Source: Thereva unica
Lineage: Eukaryota; Arthropoda; Insecta; Diptera; Therevidae
Direction of reading: 5' to 3'
DNA: 64,000 nucleotides
Assembly: GCA_949987705.1 (NCBI GenBank)
Contig: OX465281.1
Coordinates: 166,360,516-166,424,515 of the forward strand
Shown here: in pieces, positions 1 to 11,768 of the stretch
Layout of the letters: each line of letters starts with the position of its first letter
How positions within the stretch are numbered: position 1 is the stretch's first letter
Notes under the pieces: model-generated
What the model was told of the DNA's origin: nothing
The model's database searches: none
The model's input: the letters and a program-made list of their open reading frames with translations, nothing else
Program-made: the position numbers and the translations under genes

Positions 1-520
1 AATAGAATATAGAAATAAAAAATTTTCTAAAGAAGTGCGTTCCGCATAATAAAAGTGCATTCTTATATATAAAATAAAACAAAATTTCTCGCCGAGAGAA
101 AAAAAAATCTATAAAATTAAATAGAATATAGAAATTAAATTTCTTTTTCAAAGAAGTGCGTTCCACATAATAAAAGTGCATTCTTATATATAAAATAAAA
201 CAAAAATTTCTCGCCGAAAAAAAAAAATCAATAAAATTAAATAGAATACAGAAATAAAATTTTTTTTAAAGTGCGTTCCACATAATAAAAGTGCATTCTT
301 ATATATAAAATAAAACAAAATTTCTCGCCGAGGAAAACAAATCAATAAAATTAAATAGAATATAGAAATATTTTTTTTGTAAAGAAGTGCGTTCCGAATA
401 ATAAAAGTGAACGCTCATATATAAAACAAAAATTTCTCGCCGAGTAAAAATCAATCAAATTAAAATACAAATAAAATTTTCTTCCTGAAAGAAGTGCGCT
501 TCGCATAATAAAAAAGTTGA
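1..520. repeat. Tandem repeat, ~115-119 bp period, about 4.5 copies
   Basis: Copies begin near 1, 120, 240 and 354, with a decayed partial copy from about 463. Each carries an A-rich start, a GTGCGTTCC block, ATAATAAAAGTGCATTC and a TTTCTCGCCGAG block. It lies upstream of a gypsy gag and may be part of that element's leader or upstream LTR region, but nothing like it occurs in the 3' LTR at 5217-5711. Confidence 0.85.
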
Positions 521-1246
521 AATATATATGTATGTACAACGGAATCCATAAGGGAATTTGTAAAGTGCAGTTGAACTGGAGCAGAGGAATTCCCAAAAGA
601 AGCTGGACAGCCATCACAACAACAGACAGATAACCTATTTAATACAATATATATTTTTATAAAAATAAGTTTGAAAACCCATGTGCATATACATATATGT
701 ACAAGAATTTCCTTTATTTCATTCTTTTTCCCGCATGCAATTAGAAACAAAATATTCACGCCATTACATTTTACAGGAATTTTGAATTATTGGTAGTTTG
801 AAGTTTGTTTTTGAATTAGAAGTTACAAACAATTGTTCTTGCATTAGTAGTCGTTTCTTATAAGTTTTGAAGTTTTGACGTTTCTTAAAGAATTTTTTTT
901 TTCGATTTTTACAAAGAACAAAAGAAAATTATGTTCTTTCATTGAAACACAATAGACATAATCGCACACTTATTTTTACTAGCATTTAAGTTTATTATAT
1001 CATATATAATTTAAACACATATTTTGCATGCAAATATTATTAATATTCTTATACACGCTTATATATATATATTTTATTTCATTACTATTGCACCCAAAAA
1101 AAAATAATAATAATTTAGGTGTTTTGAAGCTGCTACATTTTTGGTAGTTCCGTTTTCTTTTACTTGCTCGCATATCCTAGTCGTTTTTCATTGTTTTTGC
1201 GTCTAATTTTTATTGTTTTTGCATCAGCCTTTTCGACATTTACAAA
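521..1246 (+). other. Gene-free AT-rich stretch, probable gypsy leader
   Basis: No coding sequence seen. It is AT-rich with T-runs and ends at the gag ATG (1247). No copy of the LTR seen downstream at 5217 (starting TGTAGTGACC) and no clear primer-binding site is present, so the 5' LTR is either outside the window or lost. Confidence 0.4.
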
Positions 1247-2152
1247 ATGTCAGTCGCAGAAGAAAATTTTATGGACATAGTTAACGCTAGCAGGGAGGAA
1301 CCTAAACCCGGAACCTCAGAAGTTGATGCCGCTAAGGTTACGAAATAAGACATACCCAAGTTCTGGGTACATCAGCCCGCCTCCTGGTTTTACCAGGCCG
1401 AAATAATGTTTCAGTTGGCGGGCTGCAAGTCAAACAGTGGCAAGGTGTACAACGTGATGGCAGCACTGCCGGAAGAGGCGGTGACGGCAGTGCGGCATAG
1501 CACCGTAGACTTTGCCACTGCCTCCTACGAGGAAGTGAAGCAGCATCTCCTAGAGAAGTACGGCACTTCAGAGAAGCGCCGTCTCGAGCAGCTGCTCTCA
1601 GTGCAAGAGCCTGGAGATCGGAAACCATCCGAGTTTCTCCAGGCTCTCAAGGCACTAGCTGGAGGGTCGTCGGCAGTCAATGATGACCTGATCCGGAACC
1701 TGTGGGAGCGGAGGCTTCCACAGGCCATCCAGGTCACATTGGCCACCGCTGCTGACCAAACCCTAGCCGGTCTAGCTGCAACGGCGGACAAAGTATGGGA
1801 GGTGCTTCCACACGGAGGCGCCTCATACGCTTCCGCCGTCCGCGCAACACCTGCCACAGCGGAACCCACATTGGTGGCGCTGCAAAGCGCCATCAATAGG
1901 CTGACAGTTCGGCTGGACAGGCTGGACCGAGGCCAGCGAAAACCGAGAAGCCGAACACCTGCCAATCGGCAGGGCGGCTCCCGACAACCCTCGGCCACTC
2001 GGCCACAAGGGTCCAACAAACTGCGGGGTAGCCTCTGCTACTTCCATTACCGTTACGGTAATGAAGCCCGCACCTGCAAAGCCCCCTGCAGTTTCGGTGG
2101 TGGCCAAGCCAATCCGGCGAAGAAAAAGGCTACCACCCCTAAAAAAAACTAA
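1247..2152 (+). pseudogene. gag: Gag of CsRn1-type gypsy element, one nonsense codon
   Basis: Structural capsid/nucleocapsid protein that would package element RNA in the cytoplasm. The natural start is probably ATG 1247, which is in the same frame (frame 2) as the long open stretch from ATG 1406. A TAA at 1346-1348 interrupts it. Just after the stop the frame continues with FWVHQPASWFYQAE, matching the conserved aromatic/Pro-Trp-Phe start of this family's capsid, so the break is a mutation rather than a real gene boundary. The C-terminal part is basic and ends with a CHCC zinc knuckle (about 2032-2085) followed by a Lys-rich tail. The ORF ends at TAA 2150-2152 immediately after a run of eight A and C, where pol is entered by frameshifting. 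Neighbour: pol, overlapping in the -1 frame. Confidence 0.85.
2143..2149 (+). promoter_or_regulatory. Candidate -1 ribosomal frameshift site, A AAA AAC
   Basis: In the gag frame the last codons read CCT AAA AAA AAC TAA, so the heptamer A AAA AAC sits in the correct phase (X XXY YYZ) directly before the gag stop. Slipping one base back enters the pol frame, which is open from 2149 and has no ATG before the protease. This is the standard arrangement for Gag-Pol synthesis. A downstream stimulatory structure was not computed. Confidence 0.7.
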
Positions 2153-5100
2153 AATTGGGGATCGATTCGAGCGAGCATATAACCGGCCGCTCATATCGTT
2201 TATTCGTCCGTGACACCAACAATCGGATGGACTTCCTGATTGATTCGGGCTCGGACGTTTCAATTGTTCCCGCCAAGGCGTTCCCGGCCCATAACGGTAG
2301 CCCGAACGTCCTTCTGTACGCGGCCAACGGATCACTGATCCGAACTTTCGGCACAAAGTTGCTTGAACTTGAACTCGGCTTACGCCGACGATATGTTTAC
2401 AACTTTATTATAGCCGACACCACTAAAGCCATTATCGGGGCGGACTTCTTAACGAAATTCAAATTGTCCGTCGATTTTTAATATCGACATTTAGTTGACA
2501 AGCGCACGAATTTTCGAATTAACGTGTGCGCTACCGTCGACTACAACCCCGAAACATTTCCATGCCGAATTATTGGCATATACAAAGAGCTATTAACGAA
2601 GTACGCTTCGTTAACAAAACCGCCCAATTTTAACCTTCCGGTTAAACACAATGTACAACACCACATTGTAACTAAAGGGCAATTACCTTTTGTCACCGCT
2701 CGGCGACTCCATCCGGAGAAACTGAAGGTGGCAAAGTTAGAGTTCGATCATATGGTCGAATTGGGGATTTGTCGACCTTCGTCGTCCCCCGCAGCATCTC
2801 CGCTTCATCTAGTTCCTAAACGGGACTCACATGATTGGAGGCCATGCGGCGACTACCGTCGCCTTAATGCTGTCACTGTGCCGGATAGATATCCAATCCC
2901 GCACATACAGAACTTCTCCGTGAATCTTCACGGTTGCACAATTTTTTCAAAGGTTGATTTGGTACGTGCATACCATCACATACCAATCGCCCCAGAAGAC
3001 GTGCATAAGACTGCACTCATTACGCCATTCGGCCTATATGAGTTTACACGTATGCCATTCGGCTTACGAAATGCAGCACAAACCTTTCAAAGGTTCATAA
3101 ATGAAGTTACGAGAGATCTCGACTTCGTTTATGTATACTTGGACGATATACTTATCGCCAGTAAAACCGAGGATGAGCATATCGTTCACCTCGAAGAGCT
3201 CTTTAAACGCCTCGATAGCTTCGGTTTAACCATTAAGCTAGAGAAATGCGTTTTTGGTGCAACAGAGATTAAGTTTCTAAGCCACCGCATCACAAAGGAT
3301 GGAATACTTCCATCCTCCGATCGGGTTCAGGCTATCGTTGATCTCGCACCTCCAACTTCTGTCAAATCGATCCAGAAGTTTTTGGGAATGGTGAATTTCT
3401 ATCACCGATTTATCCCAAAATTGGCTGAACAGTTGGTGCCGATAAACGAGCATTTGAGAGACCTTCTCAACCGCTCACGTGCCAATAAAGTTTTTGACTG
3501 GCCAGCAGAATGTCAGGCGGCATTCCTCAAGGTGAAAACCTCGATGGCTGAAGCAACTCTGCTGAACCATCCAATCGAGGATGCAAAATACAGTCTAACG
3601 ACTGACGCCTCTGATTATGCAATCGGAGGCGTTTTGGAACAATTCAACGGTCATCGGTGGCAACCTCTAGCTTTTTATTCCAAAAAGCTGTCACCAACCG
3701 AACGGAAGTACTCTGCATTCGATCGCGAACTCCTCGCAATCTATGCAGCGATCAAACACTTCCGTTATTTCGTTGAAGGACGCAATTTCGTGGTCTATAC
3801 TGACCACAAACCACTGGTTCGCGCCCTTCACACAAAGACCGAACGATCCCCTCGACAGACCAGACATTTGGGTCTAATCTCTCAGTTTACCACAGACATC
3901 AGACATGTGTCGGGTAAACAAAACGTTGTCGCAGACTACTTGTCACGCTCACTAGCAACCGACAACGTCGACTCGGTCACCTTCGACCTGCCTACACTCG
4001 CTCAGGCTCAACAAGGTGACACAGAGTTGAAGTCTCTACAAGAGCACCCCAGCAACGGCTCACGGGTAAAATTAGTTCTCACACCAATACCATTCACCGC
4101 CCATCAGGTGTGGTGTGAGACTAGTACAGGCATTCCTAAGCCTTACATACCCACTTCCTTACGCAGACTAGCGTTCAACTCCGAACATAGTCTCTCTCAT
4201 CCTGGTATTCGCGCTACAAGACGAGCCGTTACCAAGAAATACTTCTGGCCATCGATCAATAAAGACTGCAACGAGTGGTCTCGATCATGCCTAGGTTGCC
4301 AAAAGTCCAAAGTTTCACGGCATACGAAATCTCCATTTGAAGCTTTTAAGCTTTCAAATAATAGATTTGATCATATCCATATGGATATAGTGGGACCCCT
4401 ACCCCCATCTCGTGGATACTCTTATATCTTAACGATAGTCGATAGATTCACGCGATGGCCTGAAGCATACCCAATTCGGGATATCTCAGCTTCAACAGTG
4501 GCAAAGAAATTCGTCACTGAATTTGTCCCACGATTCGGCGTACCACTAGAGATCACAACCGACCAAGGTACGCAGTTCGAATCGAAACTATTCAATGAAG
4601 TTGCCAAATTACTCGGCACTCATAGAATCCGGACCACCGCCTACCATCCACAAGCAAACGGGATGGTTGAACGGTTCCACAGGCAACTTAAAGCAGCCTT
4701 AATGGCAAGGGACAACACTACTCATTGGAGTGAAGACTTGCCCTTTGTCTTGTTAGGCATACGCACGGCAATTAAGACCGACTTACAATGCTCACCAGCC
4801 GAGCTCGTATACGGTCAGAATCTGAGACTTCCCAATTCGATTTCTATCCCAACGGATGAGAATTCAATTGAAGAATCAGAATTCCTCTCTCGCCTTCGTT
4901 CTCACATGCAGAACATTAAGGCAATACATCCTCGGCAGCCCGTCCAAAAGGATGTCTACGTGCCAGAAGCCCTGGAGAACGCCGACTACGTTTTCATACG
5001 AGTCGACAGAGTTCGAAAACCTTTCGAACCTCCATATGAAGGCCCATGTGAAGTAATCAAACGATTACGAAAACACTTCGTCGTCAAATTGAACGGCACA

Positions 5101-5193
5101 ACCAAGTCGATATCTATCGACAGGCTAAAGCCAGCCTTCGGTTGTGACCGCGACAAAAAAGCTAAGCCGACTAAAGCGGTAACATTCCGTTAA
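2149..5193 (+). pseudogene. pol: Pol of CsRn1-type gypsy element (PR-RT-RH-IN), one nonsense codon
   Basis: Polyprotein that would process Gag-Pol, copy element RNA into DNA and integrate it. Domains in order: retropepsin (about 2200-2478; FLIDSGSDVSIVPA active site and IIGADFL flap/end), reverse transcriptase (about 2640-3330; YLDD catalytic box at 3136-3147), RNase H (about 3590-3960; TDAS, RELLAIY, YTDHKPL), integrase zinc-binding region (EHSLSH...CLGC, about 4180-4310), and integrase core ([24 protein letters not shown], about 4360-4700). A TAA at 2479-2481 lies between protease and RT; the same frame is open on both sides, from 2149 to the stop at 5191-5193. No ATG starts either part, consistent with expression as a -1 frameshift product. 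All catalytic motifs look intact, so only the nonsense codon breaks it. Confidence 0.92.
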
Positions 5194-5200
5194 CGCTACG

Positions 5201-5216
5201 CTGGGGGGGGGGAGTA
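5201..5216 (+). promoter_or_regulatory. Polypurine tract of the gypsy element
   Basis: A run of G with GGAGTA directly before the LTR start TGTAGTGACC at 5217, the usual plus-strand primer position. Confidence 0.7.
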
Positions 5217-5711
<495 letters not shown>

Positions 5712-6329
5712 TTGGTACAATGACAGGCGGTTCTGGCTAGCATAAGTCCTTGACAGGCGAGGGGAAAGATGAGTGCGAGTAAGAGGCGTAGCATGAAAAA
5801 TCATATCGTTGTTAAATATGGGACCCCAATGCAGGAAAATCCGGATTTTTGTTATATTTTATAATTATAGTAGATAGTTTTACGAAAATTTTAAGGTATC
5901 TTGCAGCGTCCTACGATGGTTTTTGGGGCTCTGGGAGGTAAAAATGTGGTTTAATTTAAGCGAAAAAGAGGTTTTTTCCTGAAATTACATATAAAAAACG
6001 CCATAAATAGATGGATGTATAAATTGCGTGTTTATATATAAATTATATATAAAGACAGTCGGGAAAAGGGGGAATACGGGGGAAAAGGGGGACATAATAG
6101 ATTTCTTGACGCTATAATTAAGAGAAAAATCGTCGGAATTCAATGAATGAGTTTTGGGTACGAAAAAAATTCTGTTTTGGAAAACAAAAAAATATTATAA
6201 TAGTGCTTAAAAAGACGAAAATTGTGAGTTTTGGACCATTGATATCGGTCAATAGGCAGCAAAATTATTGAAAAATCATTAAAAATGGCCGTCTTTTGAC
6301 ATTTAATTATAGGTAGTGTAATTATCGTA
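5712..6329. other. No gene seen
   Basis: AT-rich unique-looking sequence with short G-runs (GGGAAAAGGGGGA near 6060-6090). No coding or repeat structure recognised. Confidence 0.4.
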
Positions 6330-7655
6330 GAACATTGCGTCATGTAGTGATGAGCAAAAGTGGTCTTGTTCTTGCAGTCTTGTCTTGTTCTTGCACATTT
6401 TGCAAGAACAAGAACAAGACTTGGTTATGCTTGCAAGAACAAGAACAAGACTAACTGTGCAAGAACAAGACCCAGAGCAAGATTTCTTGCAAGATTCTTG
6501 CAAAAATTCCACCTAAATTCATTCTATTAAAAACATTTTCTAGGTGAGAAACCGCAAATATTTTGAAGCAAAATCAAACCTTAGATGTCAGTATTCAAGT
6601 AGTTTATTAGAAAAGAAAAAATGCTCTAAAAAAATTCTTTTTCGAGTAACCTCTTTTGCTTTTTGGATGGCAAGGAAACTCGGACTTTTCTCAATGTATG
6701 TAATACTTTCAAGGCCTCCACATTGGTTTCATCGCATCGTAAGAACGACAGGAGCGTGGGCCAGTTTTTGTAATCCTGCAAAGGGATTTAATAATTTTTT
6801 GTGCCCATACACGACATTTCTTCTTTAATGAATCATACTGGAACAAATTAATTTTTTATAATAAGTAATGGGTATAATACTGGTTTACTTTTGCTTCAAA
6901 ATATTTCCGTTGTAATTTGTTGCTTACACACTTGCCAGAAAAATGTCTACGCCTAACTTGTTCCCATATGAATTTTATGTAATTTTTCAGGGGCGCAAAC
7001 ATAATAACGTCACCAAGAGCAGTCGTGAAACTGATTTGTTTAATAAAAAAGCCATGTGGAATTCTCACCTCAAAGGTAGTAAATTTTCTGTGTATACAAA
7101 CTTTTGACGCTGACTGACTGACGCTGAAATTATAATAGTTTTAAAATCAATTTTTTGCATTTTGTTGTTTGGATATAATTTTTTTATTAAAATCTAGGTT
7201 TTTTTCAATAACCATTTTATAAAATCAACATACAATACCTACTACATGCGAGAAAATACCTTGGCCTTGCAGTTTTGTCTTGCCTTGTCTTGGTCTTGCA
7301 CATTTAGTAAGAACAAGCCTTAGGTATATTTGCAAGAACAAGAACAAGACTTAGGTATGCTTGCAAGAACAAGAACAAGACAGACTGAACAAGAACAAGA
7401 CAAGAACAAGACTAGATTAGTCTTGTCTTGTTATTGCGTTTGCTCATCACTCGTCATGGCTTAAATTGTGGCCACTGATGGTGCCTACCTACAATAAAAA
7501 TATCATGAAAAAATAATGGTAACTTTTCGAGTAAATCTCAAAAATGTAAAAACACCTGTTTCACAAAAAGAAAAGTTGAACAAGGCCAACAGTGGTCCTA
7601 GAAATTGTAGGTAGGCACCATCAGAGGCCACAATTTAAGCCCTGACGCAAGGTTC
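6330..7655. mobile_element. Palindromic MITE (TIR ~45-50 bp) split by a hAT-like insertion
   Basis: The right arm at 7604-7655 reads, on the opposite strand, GAACCTTGCGTCAGGGCTTA and onwards. The left arm begins GAACATTGCGTCATG at 6330, is interrupted, and resumes at 7452 as CGTCATGGCTTAAATTGTGG through the CCTACCTACA block. With the 6346-7451 insert removed, the two arms match over about 45 bp. The unit is then about 220 bp. Confidence 0.75.
6346..7451. mobile_element. Non-autonomous hAT-like element, 1.1 kb
   Basis: Terminal inverted repeats AGTGATGAGCAAA and TTTGCTCATCACT. Flanks are CGTCATGT (6338-6345) and CGTCATGG (7452-7459), an 8-bp target duplication with one mismatch, the hAT size. 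Both subterminal regions are packed with the short motif CAAGAACAAGAACAAGAC in direct and inverted copies, likely transposase-binding repeats. The interior has no intact transposase; short open stretches at 6544-6828 and 6856-7068 are not recognisable with confidence. Confidence 0.75.
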
Positions 7656-7815
7656 TTTTTTTATGTGGTAGACTAGAAGCTTAGGGAAAGCCCCTTTGTA
7701 CTATTCGACAATATATTTTTTCATATAGAATGTCGAACAGCAGCTCTAGCCGGAAGATAAAGAGTAGAAAGAGTAAGACAGAGAAGTAGGAAGGAGCAGT
7801 CACAACCTAGCTACG
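7656..7815 (-). repeat. SINE fragment, 3' portion
   Basis: On the minus strand this matches the 3' half of the SINE at 38941-39400: the TCTAGTC..CACATAAAA tail and the TAGAGCTGCTGTTCGACATT block. The 5' tRNA-like head is absent, cut where the next MITE begins. Confidence 0.7.
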
Positions 7816-7824
7816 GTATATATA

Positions 7825-8405
7825 CAGGGTGTGGAAAAGGTCTGGGAACGGTTCGATATTTCCTGAAAGGTAGGTTTTCGTGAAAAAAGTTTGTAGCAAA
7901 AGTTGCTCATGTTGGAGGGTAGAATCGTTTGCACACGAAACTCACCCCCACCCACTCACCCCCTCGCAGGGGGGGGGGGTAAGTCTGAAATTTCAAATGG
8001 CAACCCCTTATTTTTCTCACGGGTTGTGATTCTCCGAAGAAAAATATGAAACTTTTGTCTTAAAATTTTTTTTATCCGAAGCTTCCCTGCACCCCCAAAA
8101 CGAATTGTTAGGGGTGGGGAATAGTCCGGCAATTGTTCGATATTTCCTGAAGGGTAGGTTTTCGTGAAAAACGTTTGTAGAAAAAGTTGCTCAGCTTGGA
8201 GGGTAGAATCATTTGCACATGAAAGTCACCCCCACCCACTCACCCCCCGCAGGGGGTGGGGGTAACTCTAAAATTTTAAATAGCAACCTCCATTTTTTTC
8301 ACGGATTATGATTCTCCGAAGAAAAATATGAAACTTTTGTCTTAAAATTTTTTAACGAAAAACCCTTCAGGAAATATCGAACCGTTCCCAGACCTTTTCC
8401 ACACC

Positions 8406-8408
<3 letters not shown>
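7825..8408. mobile_element. TA-flanked MITE with ~48-bp inverted repeats (mariner/Tc1-like)
   Basis: Ends are CAGGGTGTGGAAAAGGTCTG and its reverse complement, continuing through GGAACGGTTCGATATTTCCT on both sides, flanked by TA. The interior is an imperfect direct duplication of about 250 bp (the GGAGGGTAGAATC, CACCCCCACCCACTCACCCCC and GATTCTCCGAAGAAAAATA blocks each occur twice). No ORF. Superfamily is inferred from the TA duplication only. Confidence 0.7.

Positions 8409-8491
<83 letters not shown>
8409..8491. repeat. (TA)n microsatellite
   Basis: About 83 bp of nearly pure TA between the MITE and the first satellite-bearing element. Confidence 0.95.
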
Positions 8492-8504
<13 letters not shown>

Positions 8505-10676
8505 AAGTCGGGTTTTCCTTCCTGACGCTATAATTCCAGAACGCACGATCCGATTTCCACGGTTTTGCTTTCGTTAGAAAGGTCTCGGGCTCCGTGAGGT
8601 TTATAGCAAAAAAATTTCAACAGAAAAGCAGGCGTTTGGTCCATAGCAGCCATCTCAAGAGGGCGGATTACCATCTTCTTTACAACCCCTCGACATGGAT
8701 ATCAAATGAAAGGGTTTGGTAAGTAGAACACCAAAGGCAATATAGTATACTCAATATATCGTTTGGTCCATGGCAGTCATCTCAAGAGAGCAGATGACCA
8801 TTTTCTTCACAACTACTTCGAAATGGGTATCCAATGAAAGAGTATGATAAGTAGAACAATATAAGCAATATAGTATACTCAATATGTCACTTGGTCCACA
8901 GCGGCCACCTCAAGAATGCGGATTACCATTTTCTTCACAACACCTTCGACATGGATATCAAATGAAAGAGTATGATAAGTAGAACACCATAGACAATATA
9001 GTATACTCAATATATCGTTTGGTCCATGGCGATCATCTCAAGCGGGCTGATTACCATATTCTTCGCAACCACTTCGAGATGGGTATCAAATGAGAGAGTA
9101 TGATAAGTAAAACACATAAGCAATATAGTATACTCAATATATCGTTTGGTCCATAGCGGCCATCTCCAGAGGTTGGATTACCATTATCTTCACACCCCTC
9201 GACATGGATTTCAAATGAAAGGGTATGATAAGTAGAACACCATAAGCAATATAGTATACTCATTTTCTTCACTACCCCCTCGACATTGGTATCAAATGAA
9301 AGGGCATTATAAGAAGAATGGCATAGACTATGTCTTTAGATTCATGGCGGCCATCTCAAGAGGGCGGGTTACCATTTTATTCACAACACCCGAGACATGG
9401 GTATCAAATGAAAGGCTATGAAAAGTAGAACACCATAAGCAATATAGTATACTCAATTTTTAATTTGGTCCATGGCGGCCATCTCAAAAGGGCGGTTTAC
9501 CATTTTCTTCACAACCCCTCCTAGATGGGTATCAAATGAAGGAGTGTGATAAGTAGAACAATATAAGCAATATAGTATACTCAATATGTCACTTGGTCCA
9601 TAGCGGCCACCTCAAGAATGCGGATTACCATTTTCTTCACAACACCTTCGACATGGATATCAAATGAAAGAGTATGATAAGTAGAACACCATAGACAATA
9701 TAGTATACTCAATATATCGTTTGGTCCATGGCGATCATCTCAAGCGGGCTGATTACCATATTCTTCACAACCACTTCGAGATGGGTATCAAATGAGAGAG
9801 TATGATAAGTAAAACACACAAGCAATATAGTATACTCAATATATCGTTTGGTCCATAGCGGCCATCTCCAGAGGTTGGATTACCATTATCTTCACACCCC
9901 TCGACATGGATTTCAAATGAAAGGGTCTGATAAGTAGAACACCATAAGCAATATAGTATACTCATTTTCTTCACTACCCCCTCGACATTGGTATCAAATG
10001 AAAGGGCATTATAAGAAGAATGGCATAGACTATGACTTTAGATTCATGGCGGCCATCTCAAGAGGGCGGGTTACCATTTAATTCACAACACCCGAGACAT
10101 GGGTATCAAATGAAAGGCTATGAAAAGTAGAACACCATAAGCAATATAGTATACTCAATATATAATTTGGTCCATGGCGGCCATCTCAAAAGGGCGGTTT
10201 ACCATTTTCTTCACAACCCCTCCTAGATGGGTATCAAATGAAGGAGTATGATAAGTAGAACAATATAAACAATATAGTATACTCAATATATCGTTTGGTA
10301 CATGGCGGTCATCTCAAGAGGGCGGATTACCATTTTCTTCACAACCCCTTCGAGATGGGTATCAAATGAGAGAGTATGATAAGTAGAACACCATATGCAA
10401 TATAGTATACTCAATATATCGTTTGGTCCATAGCGGCCATCTCAAGAGGGCGGATTAATATTTTCTTCACCACCCCTTCGACATAGGTATCAAATGAAAG
10501 AGTGTGATAAATAGAACACCATAGGCAATATAGTATACTCAATATATCATTTAGTCCATGGCGGTCATCTCCCAAAATCAATTTTCCCAGATTTGTTCTT
10601 TTTTCACTATAGCTTTTTCCTATCGCAGACTGTGTCCCCATAATCTTATTTTATTGAAAGGCGTTGCAACGCACGC

Positions 10677-10681
<5 letters not shown>
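8492..10681. mobile_element. Satellite-bearing Helentron-associated element, copy 1
   Basis: Left end block 8492-8636 (AAGTCGGGTTTTCCTTCCTG...), tandem array of a ~128-bp unit at about 8637-10560, and right end block 10561-10681 (..GGCGTTGCAACGCACGCGGGTTT). The same two end blocks bracket arrays at 11769-13272 and, inverted, at 13273-13825 and 14029 onward, so this is a defined element and not a free satellite. No coding capacity. Link to Helentrons is inferred from the shared satellite, which also abuts helicase/endonuclease remnants at 21966 and 26537. Confidence 0.65.
8637..10560 (+). repeat. ~128-bp satellite array with ~714-bp higher-order unit
   Basis: Monomers contain GGTCCATGGCGGCCATCTCA, TTACCATTTTCTTCACAAC, GGGTATCAAATGAAAGAGTA and AGCAATATAGTATACTCAAT. 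Two monomer types alternate, the second with GGGCATTATAAG and CTATGTCTTTA. A block around 8820-9530 is repeated almost unchanged 714 bp further on. Confidence 0.9.

Positions 10682-10748
<67 letters not shown>
10682..10748. repeat. (TA)n microsatellite
   Basis: About 67 bp of TA between the satellite element and a pogo-like MITE. Confidence 0.95.
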
Positions 10749-10751
<3 letters not shown>

Positions 10752-11689
10752 TCGAACCTCGGTAACTCGAACCAGAAGGGAATCAAATTTTAATTCGAGA
10801 TAGGGAGGTTTCGAATACACGAGGTTTTGCTGAACCTCGATAATTCGAAGTTTATTCGATATATTGAGGCTTGGAATAACTTTCTTGCTTGCTAAAACTT
10901 ACTCCCTACGTACAGCAATAAAAAATCCGCTAGCCAATGTTTTTTTTTTTTTATGTGAAAGACTAGAGTCACAGGAAACGCCCTTTATACTGTGTCGACA
11001 ATCTATTTTCTTCATATAGAGTGCAATGTCGAACAGCAGCTCTAGTCGGGGAAGAAAGGAACTGTCACAATCTACCAGCGATATTTTGCAGTCCACCGAC
11101 TCCCAACCATTACTGGCGACTTTGTCATCGGGGCATTGAGAAACAACTCGCTGGAGTGTTATGCCTCCTGAAACGACTTGAATCTCATCAACCAACCGAT
11201 GACATGCGCTTTGGTGAAGCGGGGAAGGGCTAACTAAGGCTATGACAGAAGGAATCAGGAATGTAAAGAGGGAAGAAGAAAGAAGGAAAGTTATGTAGGT
11301 GGGAAAGTGGAAAAGGCGAAGGACCATGGGGCTGGCCGGGATTCGAACCCGGGACCTCTGGGATAGTAGCCAGACGCCTTACTCCCTAGGCTACCGAGGC
11401 CCCCTAAACTTGAACAAATGTGGAACTTAATTTGGGTAAATCACTAATAACTTTCTCAAACTGAGAAAAATGGTAAGAATTTGCCTCTTCTATCTCATTT
11501 TTTATTTCGAAAAAGCAAGGTTTTAAGAATTTTGTTCCAGCTAGGGAGGTTTTCTCATGAAATTTTATTCGAGCTGTAGAGGTTTCTTTCGAGCTATAGA
11601 GGTCAATTTACTTTTAAAATATTTGTAGGGAAAGGAAGAGATCTTATCACTCGAGCTGCAGAGGTTTTCGAATTATCGAGGTTCGACTG
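10749..11689. mobile_element. Pogo/Tigger-like MITE carrying a nested SINE
   Basis: Inverted ends CAGTCGAACCTCGGTAACTC and, at the right, TATCGAGGTTCGACTG, flanked by TA. Internal subterminal copies of a TCGAG..GAGGTTT motif occur on both sides. A SINE (10940-11405) splits it. No transposase. Confidence 0.75.
10940..11405 (-). repeat. tRNA-derived SINE, full length
   Basis: On the minus strand it starts with a tRNA-like head (GGGGGCCTCGGTAGCCTAGG; B box GGTTCGAATCC near 11337-11347), a ~370-bp body and a CACATAA plus poly-A tail, seen here as the T-run at 10940-10952. Pol III transcription from the internal A and B boxes is expected. Same family as 38941-39400 and 50284-50743. Confidence 0.85.
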
Positions 11690-11693
11690 TATA

Positions 11694-11768
<75 letters not shown>
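11690..11768. repeat. (TA)n microsatellite
   Basis: TA-rich run with ACATACAT interruption between the pogo-like MITE and the next satellite element. Confidence 0.9.

Noticed and set aside
6544..6828. 94-codon ORF within the hAT-like element as a transposase
   Set aside because: No hAT motif recognisable; kept only as part of the element description.
10620..10820. ORFs of repeated Ile-Tyr (also 15947-16295)
   Set aside because: They are translations of (TA)n microsatellites.
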